From: Antedon mediterranea
Taxonomy: Eukaryota; Echinodermata; Crinoidea; Comatulida; Antedonidae
DNA length: 60,000 bases
Direction of reading: 5' to 3'
NCBI RefSeq assembly: GCF_964355755.1
Contig: NC_092671.1
Coordinates: 25,668,070-25,728,069, forward strand
Position numbers and translations under genes: made by a program. The notes under the pieces were generated by a model that did not search any database, had not been told where the DNA came from, and saw nothing but the letters and a program-made list of their open reading frames with translations. Position 1 is the stretch's first letter; each line of letters begins with the position of its first letter. Of the stretch, positions 48,601 to 59,091 are shown piece after piece.

Positions 48601-50690
48601 ACGAAATCCATATAAATATAACATTTAATATAACATTATTAAAAACCAAATGTTACTGTTTTTAATCAAATGTGTGTGAATGAAATGTAGTAAGCTTTGG
48701 CTAGGTAGGGCTACCTTTTATTTGATTCAAATAACTAGAATTTATTTAGATGTTATATAAAACAAATAATGAATGTTTTGTATTCGTGTAATGGTACAAA
48801 TAATGGCACTTGGTGAATGATGAAAGGTTATATCAACTCGGCTTTGCCTCGTTGATATAACCTTTCATCATTCACCTTGTGCCATTATTTGTACCATTGC
48901 ACTCATAAACATTCATTATTTGTATACTGTAGTGTACTGTAGACTGAATGAAGGAATTGCACTGTGCAATTATCATTATCAGAAATGACGTTCAAACTTA
49001 CCAATTAAACTAAGTGCCAATGTGTTGGAATATGAAACAATAAGTAGACTCGCGGCACCCAAACTTATACTTATGCTGATCATTAAACTAAACCAAAACA
49101 AATTGTAAAAATACAGACAATGTTATGGGTCAATATTACATATAATATATATATAAATTAAATATATAATACATAATTAAGTTTATTTTAAATGCAGAAA
49201 TGCCGTATTTAAAAATGTGCAATTTGAACAATTTGCGCAATTTGTTGAACACAAAATAATATTAATAACATGAAACATAGTAGGCCTAGGCATAAAAAAG
49301 GAAGCCGGATATTTACTCATCGGCACTCCTTTATAATATTAGCTCAATGGCCATCCACGCGGCGACGAGAGGATCGATGTTTCTCTTAAAGTTTTTGCCG
49401 TCTTTACTTTTAAAAAAATAGTAAGGTTATCAAGCTTTAGTTTTATCAATTAATACAGATTTGGTAGAGTCAGTTATGTAATGTTATGGTTTTCTTACTT
49501 GTAAGATACATATTCAAAATACAATGGGAGGGTTGTCTTGGCAAAAAGTGATGGAAATATGTCGGCAAGAAGTACAGCTCCGGTAGATACTTTGTTACAA
49601 TCTTTATAGTTCAAGGGTTCAGAGGTCGTGATGTTTGTGTACAATGATGCCGTTGTCAAAACGGGTGAAATCTGAAAGGAAACAGGTCAGACATGTAAAT
49701 AGTAAGAAATATGTTTGCAGCACATGGCAACAATGAAGAAAATAAACTTTTGTTTTTAAATATGTAATTTAAATTGAAAATATGACACTTGATAATGAAT
49801 GCTTGCTAAAACTGAAAGAAAGGAAAAGTTGGGATAATTAGTTGCTATTTAGCCCTGTCCAACTCTGTTGTAGCACCTAAACTCTGCACTGTTATTGCAC
49901 CTAAACTCTGCACTGTTATTTCACACGTAAAGTACTGTAAAGTAAATACAGTCTTCAATTTGAATACATTATTAATTATTATCTACATAATTTATTTATT
50001 TATTATTTAGTCTTAGTTTTTTTTGTTGTATATTTTAATGATTTGAATTGTACTTTTTATTTGGTCTTTTGACCATATTAATCTACATCTTTCTCATCAT
50101 TATAGATTATGATTGTCTGTACTGTATCTATTTCTGGTGGGTAAGCTCCAAGTTCCTTGAACTGGGAAGTATTTTCCCACCATTTCTCTAATTTACGATG
50201 TTTATATGAATAATGTGTGGAAATCAATTAAAAAGAAAAAACAAAACTTACAGTTGTTGTGTACTTTTTATCGAACTCCGAGAGTATATCAAAAGCAGCA
50301 GACAACATTATACCATAACAGAAATTATTACATAAACCAAGTAAGCTAAAAAAAGAAATACACCTATTATTATTATACCTTACTTTATAATTATAAAACA
50401 TTAATAACAAAAACACAAAAATAAAATCTACTTTCATGGTTTTTATCCAAAAATTGTTATTGTCAATTAAAAAAAAATATATATTATTTATACATAGGAT
50501 TCATTGTTTGACACATGGCATTTTTGGTCCTATACTGTACGTAAAATTTAAGTCAATGTAATTATCACAGCCATACTTACAAAAAAGCAACAACATCGCG
50601 CTTGGTTTTAGGTTGCTTGATTAATATAGCTGCATTGTCATTTGGCAAACAAGAACCATTGTTTGAATTTACTGCATCACCTTGATCCAT
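39690..50690 (-). CDS. CLN3: CLN3 / battenin, 12 coding exons, complete
   Basis: CLN3 is a polytopic lysosomal membrane protein distantly related to the major facilitator superfamily. Its human loss causes Batten disease and impairs clearance of glycerophosphodiesters from lysosomes. Coding exons (high to low): 50690-50581, 50345-50252, 49671-49499, 49087-49002, 47472-47400, 45429-45283, 45067-44836, 43956-43888, 43636-43578, 43076-42983, 40496-40356, 39806-39690. All junctions are GT-AG with matching phase; the sum is 1395 nt, 464 residues (human 438). Family hallmarks: 'LLGLCNNFCYGIMLSAAFDI' (38-57), 'VSTGAVLLADIFP', 'STGTGVSGVLYALAY', 'MVPLGVVYLAEYLINQG', 'QYRWYQ', 'GVFVSRSS', 'FEGLLGGFAFANTF' and 'QEFAMG'. 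An acidic dileucine-type signal 'DELSESLI' (about 247-254) fits lysosomal sorting, and 'NGS' near residue 11 is a glycosylation site. The C terminus '...NALCKS' is one residue too short for the CaaX box of vertebrate CLN3. ATG 50690 begins a full N-terminal cytosolic segment. Confidence 0.96.
40620..42025 (+). pseudogene. Decayed LINE in CLN3 intron 10
   Basis: Relics of a LINE frame on the + strand: 'VGQDIFSDHRSPIF' (endonuclease end, about 40680), 'DFNAARKRLKK' (about 41020), 'WFxH...' linker text, and 'GCDGLSTP' (about 41365). Many stops. Sequence ends in an A-rich tail (about 42010-42030). It is antisense to CLN3. Confidence 0.55.
42026..42982. other. CLN3 intron 10, remainder
   Basis: No gene. 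'cgatctaatttaaggtcaca' near 42439 recurs inverted near 50885 ('gtgaccttaaattagatct'), so both may be ends of a shared MITE. Confidence 0.4.
43250..43512 (-). mobile_element. tRNA-derived SINE in CLN3 intron 9
   Basis: On the - strand the head reads 'GTTAGCCGAGTGGTTAGGAC' (A box) and 'GGTGTCAATTCCC' (B box). The body passes through 'gagtacctggtt', 'gccggggatttgc' and 'cattcagaatgaacacagga'. The open frame across it (43569-43156) is a by-product. Confidence 0.7.
44141..44820. mobile_element. 'Cctccgccaaggagg' DNA element, copy 1, next to CLN3 exon 7
   Basis: Begins 'acctccgccaaggaggaata', passes 'gtttgttagcaggattactc' and 'aaaattttgggaccattt'-like text, and ends 'gagtggctttctagt'. Copy 2 is at 46601-47270. 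It ends 15 bp from the donor of CLN3 exon 7 (exon end 44836). No transposase frame. Confidence 0.8.
45795..45935. repeat. Dispersed repeat related to 38310-38500
   Basis: Holds 'acgatcagttcca' and 'tttctatcttgccaaggcga' inside CLN3 intron 5. Confidence 0.5.
46276..47298. mobile_element. TTAA-target MITE (piggyBac-like), with a nested element
   Basis: TIRs AGATGTATTGTCCC...GGGACAATACATCT lie between TTAA duplications. About 670 bp of it is a nested copy of the 'cctccgccaagg' element (46601-47270). A related MITE interrupts the LINE at 56435-56930. Confidence 0.85.
46601..47270. mobile_element. 'Cctccgccaaggagg' DNA element, copy 2, nested
   Basis: Same order and ends as copy 1 (44141-44820), with small indels. 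Confidence 0.8.
47530..47760 (-). repeat. Decayed tRNA-bearing repeat, copy 4 (tRNA part lost)
   Basis: Matches the repeat at 'gcgtcgagcatagctcat' and 'accagatacattctctcat', but the tRNA is reduced to 'aatgtctcaggattcaaaac'. It is in CLN3 intron 4. Confidence 0.7.
48470..48560. repeat. Cluster of TAGGCCTA / CTAGGCCTAG palindromes
   Basis: Several overlapping 'ctaggcctag' and 'agcctaggc' words within 90 bp. Similar clusters occur at about 51420-51440 and 58900-58980. Confidence 0.7.
48762..48924. mobile_element. Hairpin (foldback) MITE in CLN3 intron 4
   Basis: Arms of about 75 bp ('acaaataatgaatgttt', 'atggtacaaataatggcac', 'ggtgaatgatgaaaggttat') around a 13-nt loop (48838-48850). Part of one arm recurs at about 40240-40285. 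Confidence 0.8.
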
Positions 50691-50699
50691 AATACACTA

Positions 50700-52750
50700 T
50701 GTATATAACTTTGAAAAAAAAAATAACAAGTTTAATCACAGAAGAAAAACGAAAATATCGATCAGCAAGCAATGCCTGTTAGGTGTTTCACATTTCTAAC
50801 CTTTTTAAAGACGAAAAAGTTATCGCTGTAGGACCGGCATATACAGTACTATTTATTTTTACATTAAATGTAGCTTGTGACCTTAAATTAGATCTAAAAA
50901 CGTAGGGAATGGGGCTTTAACATAATGATGATTAACGTTTATTGTTATTGGTTCGACTTTTGCTAACCTACTGTAGATGATCGGAAATGGTACTCTTGCA
51001 CATAAAATTCAGGATAATGGCACATGTAGTTGCATTTTGGCCAGAAATTAGCAACTTTTATACATATTTTTTTATATTTTATTTTTCATAAGGAATTTAC
51101 TAAGGAAAATCATTAACTTACACCTTGTATTTACGTAACAAAAGTATGTGAACAATTACACTAATAGTATACTGGATATTCAGAAAGACGAAATAGAAAA
51201 AGAAATAATTTACTTATACGTTGTTTCTCAGAGAGTCTAATTACCGACTGGTACCACGTTGGTTATTAATTAGCTGTTGTATTGTATTGGCACCCCATAA
51301 CTAAATGTTAGCAGCCGTTTCGTTCACACACCTAGCTGATATATGATGCAACCCATCCTGTTACCGCACGCTGCTTAAAAAAGACAATATAGGCCCCTAG
51401 AGCATAGATTAGAATAATGCATAGCTAGGCTAGGCCTAGCTATATAGGCTTTATGAAATCGGTCGCGATAAAATCAACTTCCGGTATATTGTATGGCGCG
51501 CCGCTAGAGCTATACTTTTGATATCGGTCGCGTTTGAAATCGGTCGCGTTTGAAATTGGACGCGCTATTTTGTATGGAGCGAGATGCATGCTAGCGGGAT
51601 ATATATTTTCTTCGTTTATATAGATTTATTGATTGATTTTAGAAACTAGATTATTTATGTGGATATTTTTTATTTGGTTAATAAATATTTATTATCAATC
51701 ATTAAATTAATTTTTTTTTGTATTTCACAGGTCTCGGAGAAGGACTGTCTTTTCAAAATGGCTATTTCTAAACACGTTTAAATATTATATTAGGAATAAT
51801 ATTTAGGCATATAATAATTTACCTCTATTTATATGTACTGCAATTATATTATATAGAGAATATACATCTGTGTCTTTTATTATGCAAACAATTACGTAAA
51901 AGAGAACAATTTATTTGAAAACAATAATTTTTACAATGTATAGCCTGTAAAGCCAGCGTATCAATTTTATACTTATGCATACTGTGGCAGATTATATCAT
52001 ATCCATGTCGTTAACAACATACTATTTGATCACCTTATTTTTATTTCTATTTTATTTATATCCGTTATGTAGGATAATATTAAGTGTATAATGATTATTG
52101 TTTAGGCAAATCACGCGTATATTTTTATTTCTAATGTTTAAAATAGTTTTTACTAAAATTATCATTATATGCGGATGGTTAAAAGGCGCGTTACTGAAGT
52201 AAACCCCCGAATAAGCCCGGATCAGAGATGCACCTTCTATGACTGTGCAGCTGTTTCCTCTAACAATACATTATTTTGCTGACGGGGTTTCCCCTTTTTA
52301 ACACGCACTTGTTAGTGTGTCAAATCATGGACGAAACATGTGCGATCGTTGTCCATGGCCAGGTAAAGATGACGTTTATTACTAATAACCATACGTTTGA
52401 AACGTATAGGCCTCTTGCACGTGAAACGATGTATATAATTTACGTATATACTTCGGCAATACTATAGATTTTAATTTGAATATCTTTTATTTCTTCATTT
52501 ATAATAATCATTTAATGTAAATAATTAAGTAAGTGCAACTCAGTGTCTCACATCCATACGCTGTTCGTAAATCTAATCTAAATGTTTAAATATCAGTACA
52601 GATTACCTCTTTGAGAATCATGTCCACCTTTATTATCCATACATTATTATTCTCACATAGGGCCGGTAGATTGAACAAGCACGAATGTGCAATACTCGGG
52701 GTACAGCGAAAGAAGCTGTATACAGACGTATACAGTTAGAAAGTAAAGAA
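50700..52750. other. CLN3 upstream region
   Basis: A 5' non-coding exon junction is possible just before the ATG ('tttttttcaaag'). From 51454 to 51598 is a repeat with 'gaaatcggtcgcg' three times, found inverted at 58771-58865. Beyond that, AT-rich DNA with no gene. Confidence 0.4.
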
Positions 52751-52753
52751 AAT

Positions 52754-52825
52754 AGGTTTCGCCAGGGCTCGAACCGGGACCTTCTGCGTGTTAAGCAGAC
52801 TTGACAACCACTACACTACGAAACC
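52754..52825 (-). tRNA. tRNA-Val(AAC)-like gene 1
   Basis: 72 nt. Acceptor GGTTTCG/CGAAACC is perfect. D-arm text TAGTGTAGTGGTTGTCA, anticodon stem TCTGC/GCAGA with loop TTAACAC (anticodon AAC), T-arm CCCGG-TTCGAGC-CCTGG with one mismatch. A T run (TTTT) follows within 10 bp as a Pol III stop. The variable loop is one base short and the discriminator is T, so function is uncertain. Confidence 0.6.
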
Positions 52826-53037
52826 TCTTACATTAAAAATGTGGGTTACAGAAAGTTTTTTAATCCATTTAAATTACAAATAAATGGTAATAAGCACAAA
52901 GCAAAATAAACATGTGTAAAAGTGATAATTACCGATTACACAAAATAAGTATTTTAAAAAATAATAAAAATAAGATATACTCTGTATAATTATCATATTG
53001 CGTATACAGTACTTTTCACCATAAATTAAAAAAAAAA

Positions 53038-53110
53038 AGGTTTCGTCCGGGCTCGAACCAGGTACCTTCTGCGTGTTAAGCAAACGTGATAACCACTACG
53101 CCAAGAATCC
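53038..53110 (-). tRNA. tRNA-Val(AAC)-like gene 2, more diverged
   Basis: Same anticodon loop TTAACAC (AAC). Acceptor GGATTCT/CGAAACC has two mismatches and the T stem is imperfect. A long T run follows directly. Probably a pseudogene or tRNA-derived repeat related to gene 1. Confidence 0.45.
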
Positions 53111-54530
53111 GCATATAACCATATAACTACATAACGCTGTGGTGTGTGTCACACATTGTGGCTTCTTAATTAAACAAATTAATTAACAAAAAATTAAAAA
53201 TCCGGCTCTATAGCTTTGAGGACATGTCCCTGTAGTATGTTCATGCCAAATCCCAGCTCAATACTATAACGAATAAGGGAGGAGTAGTACTTTAAAAATC
53301 GCACTTTTTACTCAATAGTGTCCAGATGGAGGAAGAGAAGGAGAAAATGAGTAAGTACTAGACTCGGGTACCCCGAGTAAAAACGGCATATTATCTATAT
53401 ATTTTATATTAGCCTAAAACCATGCTCACGTCATAGTGGCGAATGTAAACATTATCATCATGCATCATCTTCCTTTTTATTGCATAAACCTCATTGAGCT
53501 GGTATCCACTTGCAGGTATAGAACGAGTTTTGTAATTAACTGTGATTAAAAAATACGCAATAGGCGCGTCTACTTGTTTAACTATTAAATATTATTTCAA
53601 AACTTTCAAAACAGTGGCATGCCAATCTTGTCAAAAACTTGCACAATATTCAATAAAACAAAAACATTTTTAAAACGATTTTCTAAAAGGACACATTACA
53701 ATTCATTCAAACCTGTAAGGTAAAATGAAAACACAAAATATTTATAAACAATGAGATAAATATTTATATTTACTGTACTTAAAAAATAACGATCAAGGTT
53801 TAAAAAAAAAAAGTAAAATAGTTAGGCCTATTATTAGAAATTCTAATATTCAAAATTAACTAAAAACATAATGAGAGTTTTCATTAAAAATGTATCTAAT
53901 GCGCCATATATAATTTAGCGCGACTAAAATAAAATGTGACCGATATCAAACGTAACTATATGATAAAAAGCGTTCTGGACAGTTAGCGTCCAGAACGGTC
54001 GTGTTAAGAGCGAGCTCCGCTAGGCCCCGATAGATGCTTTCAACTCAAATATTCTTGCCTACACCATTGATTGTAAAGGGGACTACAGTAGATGCCGATG
54101 ACTTATCGCAACCGGCCTGAGCTATGACTGGAATTAATTCGCTATCACAATTTTAACGCTATTTTATGCAATACCTGAACAACTTTTATTATATTTTAAC
54201 CTGCTGTTTTTTATGAATTTTAACCTGCTGTTTTACCGAATCTTAACCTGCTATTTTTTTAGTTTTGATTGTTTGTATTATACCGGTAGTTTTACAGTGA
54301 AAGTTTGGACTCTGTAACTGTATTTCGATTGATTGTGTATCTGTGATGTTTTTCATTTTGGTAACCCTGCTGAACATTGGATAAGGGTACTAATTAAGAA
54401 TCTAGCTATTGACTTTTAACAACCAAACGACGAAGCGAATTCACTTGCATTCCATGACCACCTGGACACATTGTCATTTTGTTACCGCATAACTCGATAC
54501 ATTCCGCTGCAGAGCAAGGACGTGCTGGCC
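53111..54530. other. No gene; likely includes the LINE 5' UTR
   Basis: From about 54000 a GC-richer start and three 'tttaacctgctgttttt' repeats (about 54195-54262) may belong to the 5' UTR of the following LINE. A hairpin 'gttctggac...gtccagaac' is at about 53969-53997. Confidence 0.4.
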
Positions 54531-54876
54531 TTTGTTTTCGTCAAGCACAATTGGTGAGTGTACTTTTCCTTTCTATTTGTGTATAAGGATACATATGGCG
54601 GGAAGTATGAATGGTATTTTTCTGGCGCTGTCGCTATATGTTATGGTGTTGAAAAGATCACACCATCATCCTGAACATGAACAAGTCATTCATAAGTTAT
54701 GCCCTTCTTCAATTTATCTGGATAACCATACATCGAAGGATTTCAAGAATGTAGTCGGTTAGTGTTATACGTACCTATTTACATCAACCAAAAAATTCTC
54801 GCATTATGATTATAATTTTCATCGGAACACCAGACAGCTTGCATGTAGAACTTTAATTATCTGCTTACTATGGTGT

Positions 54877-54903
54877 GGTGACATCGAATCCAATCCTGGA
54901 CCA
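54877..54903 (+). other. 2A-like ribosome-skipping motif GDIESNPGP
   Basis: Encodes G-D-I-E-S-N-P-G-P after the hydrophobic 'LIICLLWC'. It fits the D-x-E-x-N-P-G-P consensus at every position. 2A-like motifs are known from CR1-type LINEs of sea urchins. Activity in this decayed copy is not expected, because stops flank it. Confidence 0.85.
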
Positions 54904-56434
54904 GCGAATGTACCTGTATCAAACAATTGTTGTGGTAAATGTCAACGGTGCGTCACTACCAGAAGCAGAGCCATATCGTGTGATGAGTGTAATAAGTGGA
55001 CTCATATAAAGTGAACTGATGGTTTCATGACGCCCAAAAGATACAAGTACATTGTAAACAACAATACTGAATTTGATTATGTATGCGTGGAATGCAGCTG
55101 GAAACATCTCCCATTTGATTCCTGTGGAAATCATAACGATGACATAGGATTAAGAACGCCACCCCCATTATTTAATTATAACGTCGCTCCTGAAGACTTC
55201 ACGCGGTTTAAACAGAAAGGAATACACATTCTACACTTAAATTAAATACAAGATCAATGATCCCCAAACTACCGGAACTGCGCGATATTGCATATAAAAG
55301 TATTTAAGCTGGTATTATCTCCATTAGCGAAACATGGATTGATGATTCGGTATCTGACAACGAAATTAAAATTGAAGGTTACTCAGTTCTACGAAGAGAT
55401 CGCGACCGCAAAGGCGGTGGCGTATGTACGTATATAAGGGATGACATCGCGTTTAACCGGCGTTCAGATATTGAATCCGACGAAGCTGAAGTACTTTGGA
55501 TTGAACTGAACCTGCCTAAAACCAAACCCATTATAATTGGAACATGTTACAGACCACCAAAGCAAACAAACTTTCTAACTCTGTTTGAAAATATGTTATC
55601 TAAAATTGGAATGGACAGTGAATTAATTGTTGTTGGCGATTTTAATATATGTACTTTAACAAAGTCATCTTTATTGAATAGCTATAATCAAATTCTAAAT
55701 ATGTTTAGTTTAAGTAACAAAGTAACTGAACCAACTAGGATATGCTCTACAGTTGCTTCATGCCTCGATCATATATTATGTAATAATGAGAATAAGATAA
55801 GCCAATCGGGTACAATCGCAACAGGTCTAAGCGATCACTTAATGACATTTTGTACACGGAAAACTATTAAACTTACAGTAAGTTCAATGGACATAAAAAT
55901 GTATATATCAGATCACTAAAAAACTATACCGTTGATCAATTTAGAAACATACTAATAGATATCGATTGGTCAGTAGTTACCTCTATCGGAGATGTAAATG
56001 AAGCTCTGTATAAATTTAATGCATTACTTTTGGCTGCTATTGATTCCATTGCCCCCCTTAAAATCATTAGGATGAAAGAAACAACGGAACCATGGTTAAC
56101 TATTTCGCAAACTAAAAAATAAAATACAGCGTGATATAAATAAAGCTAAATCAAATCATTTGTTAAACAAGGCTGAAGAAAATAAAAATAACCCTAAAAA
56201 ATTATGGAAAATGTTTAAAGGTCTAGGCTATAGTAATAAATCTAAGGATAGTGCTAAAACGGTTATTGACCTGCCCAATGGTACTAAATGTTTCGACCCA
56301 GCCAAAATTGCTTCTTGCTTCAACGAATATTTTACTACTATTGCTGCCAATTTGGTCAGTAAACTTCCATCCCCTAAGAATGTGTATGACTTACTTAGAT
56401 GTATTGTCCCTTTGACTAATTCCAAAAAAATTAA

Positions 56435-56930
56435 AAATAATAGATTTCGAAAAAAGGTGGGTCATTTTGAAGTATCATAATAGTTATGATTTCGAAAAAA
56501 AAAAAAATTTAACTGAAATACAGATGTTTTTTTGTTAAAAAAATAACTTTGACTTCCAGTCAAAGTTTTCAATCAAAACATATCCCATAATGAAACACGC
56601 TTGTTTGGCTACTCTGTATGCATGATTATAAAACTTCCTCATGATCTGTGTGAAAATACCTTCTTAACCGTGACGAGTTGTAAACAATCCTAATTTAGCA
56701 TATGCATAATGCGTACTCAAGGCTTGAAATCTTTGTTTACTTTCGCTCGTGACGATTTTCCAGATGAAATGTAATCAAACTAATTTACCTGTTAATTGCG
56801 TAAACTTGTTGTTTTTGGCTCAAATTTTCCACTTAAAGTAAATAACTTTAATATTACTTTGATATGGCCACTTTAAATTTAGAATATTTTGACCTTCATT
56901 TTTTTTTGTGTTTCAAGGGACAATACATCT
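56435..56930. mobile_element. TTAA-target MITE inside the LINE frame
   Basis: Flanked by TTAA (56431-56434, 56931-56934). Its right end GGGACAATACATCT is the same TIR as at 47285-47298. The left TIR appears lost by a short deletion. Treating the two TTAA as one makes the LINE frame run straight through ('SKKIK' into 'DFYRTVSGNNF'). Confidence 0.85.
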
Positions 56931-58770
56931 TTAAGGATTTCTATAGAACCGTTAGTGGCAATAACTTTATGCTCAACTCAGTGGACGAAGACTTTATATA
57001 TAGTGAATTAAACAAACTTAATGCGACAAAAAGCATGGGTGTCGATAAGATACCTCCCCGCTTCATAAAAGATGGGGCTGAAATTCTAAAAGTTCCCATT
57101 ACCTACATAATTAATTTATCAATTAGTACCAGTACAGTCCCAGAAGACATGAAAAAGGCCAAAGGTCATACCTCTTTATAAAAAAGGTAGTAGAACCGAT
57201 ATTGGAAACTATCGCCCTATAAGTATACTCAGTACAATGTCTAAAATTTTAGAGAAGGCTGTTTTTATTCAAATCGAAAAATACCTAAGTACTGAAAACA
57301 ACGTATTGTATAAATATCAATCTGGATTTCGAGCTGCCTTCTCTACTGACACATGTTTGATAGACTTAGTTGATTCCCTTAAAACCCAAACTTCTAAGAG
57401 AAATTTCTCGGGTATGGTGTTGGTCGATTTAAAGAAGGCTTTTGACACTGTAGTGTAGATCATGACATTTTATGTAATAAGCTTAAATTAATGGGTATTG
57501 GATCTATTGAATGGTTCAAATCTTACTTATCAATAAGAAAGCAAATAGTAACTGTTGATGATCATTGCTCTCAATCTTGTACTGTTACATGCGGGGTTCC
57601 TCAAGGAAGTATCCTTGGACCGTGTTAATGACATGGTAACTTGTATTGATCCTGATTGTAAACCCCTTCTATACGCTGATGACAGTGCAATTGTTTATTC
57701 ACACAGAAATCCAGATATTATTTCTAAGAAGCTAGGGTCAACACTAGACTCCTTGTGTGATTGGCTTGTAGACAATAAATTAACAATTAACCTGGATAAA
57801 ACTGAGTGTATACTACTATTTGGTTCTAAGAGAAAAACTAAAAATGTTAACAATTTTAATGTCTCAACAAATGGTAACAATATCAACACTAGTAATTGTG
57901 TCAAGTATCTGGGTATTGAAATAGATCAAAATTTAACGTGTTCTGAATATGCATGTAAAACCATTAAGAAAATCTATAATAGGCTTAAGTTTATGTACCG
58001 CCAACGTAAGATACTAAGTTGTAAGAATCGTAAACTATTATGCTCTGCTCTTATTCAATGTGTTTTTGACTATGCAGCATCTTCTTGGTTCTGTGGAACC
58101 AGTAAAGCTATCCGAAGAAAACTACAAATTGCTCAAAACAAAATGGTTAGACTCATAAAAGGAGTTGAACCCAGAAGACATATAGGTGCTGATCAATTAG
58201 ACGATTATGGATTGTTAAATGTAAAATATCGAGTAAAGTTCTTGCAAATTAGCCAAGTTCATAAGATATTTATGGGCAGAAGTGCTTCATACCTAAACGA
58301 AAACTTTCGTAGAGTTAATAACTTACATGGTCACTTCACTCGTGGTAGTAAACTCAATTTTAATGCAATCAGAGAATGGAATAACCTTCCTGACTATATT
58401 AAACAAATTTCCAACACATCTAAATTTAAAACTGAATTGAAACAATATTACAAAATTAAACATAGATAAATTATTATTGTGCCATTATATCACATGTTTT
58501 GCTTATATGCTTATATATTTATGAACCCGTCTTATAATGTTTGTTTTGTTAAAATTATAATTACTATCTTTTTGGGGACCACATTGGAATTAAGTTGTTT
58601 TACTTTAAACGACTTTATGTGTTTTCCCGTGCATCGTCAGACTTCATTAATCCCACCATTTTTATTTGCTTTTTTGATGTATTTTAATATTTAAGTGATT
58701 ATATATATTAATTATTATTGATGTATTTTTAATGTTATGTATTGAGATGCCAAATAAATGAAAGAAAGAA

Positions 58771-58865
58771 ATATCTAGCGGCGCTCCATACAAAATACCG
58801 GATGTTGATTTTATCGCGACCGATTTCAAACGCTACCGATTTCAAGCGCGACCGATTTCATCTGA
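58771..58865. repeat. Inverse of the 51454-51598 repeat
   Basis: Carries 'ccgatttcaaacgc', 'ttatcgcgaccgatttc' and 'gcggcgctccatac', matching in reverse complement the sequence upstream of CLN3. Confidence 0.75.
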
Positions 58866-59091
58866 CACCCCCAAAACTACGTAGGCCTGGCTAACTTAAC
58901 TAGGGCCGCCTAGCCTAGTCTACTACTACTAGGCCTAGCTAGTGTAGTAGTACGTAGGCCAGCTAGCCTAGCCCTACCTACTACTATATCTCATTATTAA
59001 ATAAAATGTTTACTCTTTTTGACAAAAATCCTTTTCGCTCTGGCCTCTCTCATTACGTCATGTGTGTTGGGGTAATCCCATTGTGGAGATA

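Larger units (their letters stand above)
54595..58469 (+). pseudogene. CR1-like LINE polyprotein, frameshifted
   Basis: The first part 'MAGSMNGIFLALSLYVMVLK' looks like a signal peptide. After an in-frame TAG (54760-54762) the same frame reaches 'CLLWCGDIESNPGP' and a finger (CCGKC..., CDEC, H, then VCVEC), where one expected cysteine codon is TGA. After a frameshift at about 55245 the endonuclease follows ('GIISISETWIDD', 'GGGVCTYIRDD', 'IIIGTCYRPP', 'LIVVGDFNI', 'LDHILCNN', 'GLSDHL'). The linker is 56160-56430 and, after the MITE, RT comes from 56935 ('GVDKIPPRFIK', 'IGNYRPISIL', 'YQSGFRAAFSTDTCLIDLV', 'LVDLKKAFDTV', 'CGVPQGSILGP', 'LLYADDSAIVY'). Frame changes fall near 57175 and 57455. 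A short deletion follows ILGP at about 57620. The C-terminal text 'FTRGSKLNFNAIREWNNLP' precedes the stop at 58467-58469. Confidence 0.85.
54531..58765 (+). mobile_element. CR1-like LINE with 2A-like motif and PHD-type finger
   Basis: Nearly full-length but broken. Contents in order: signal-peptide-like N terminus, 2A-like motif, PHD-type finger, AP endonuclease, RT, C-terminal domain and a short (GAAA)n tail ('aataaatgaaagaaagaaa'). A 496-bp MITE is inserted between the endonuclease and RT parts. The 5' limit is not certain and may be nearer 54000. Confidence 0.85.
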
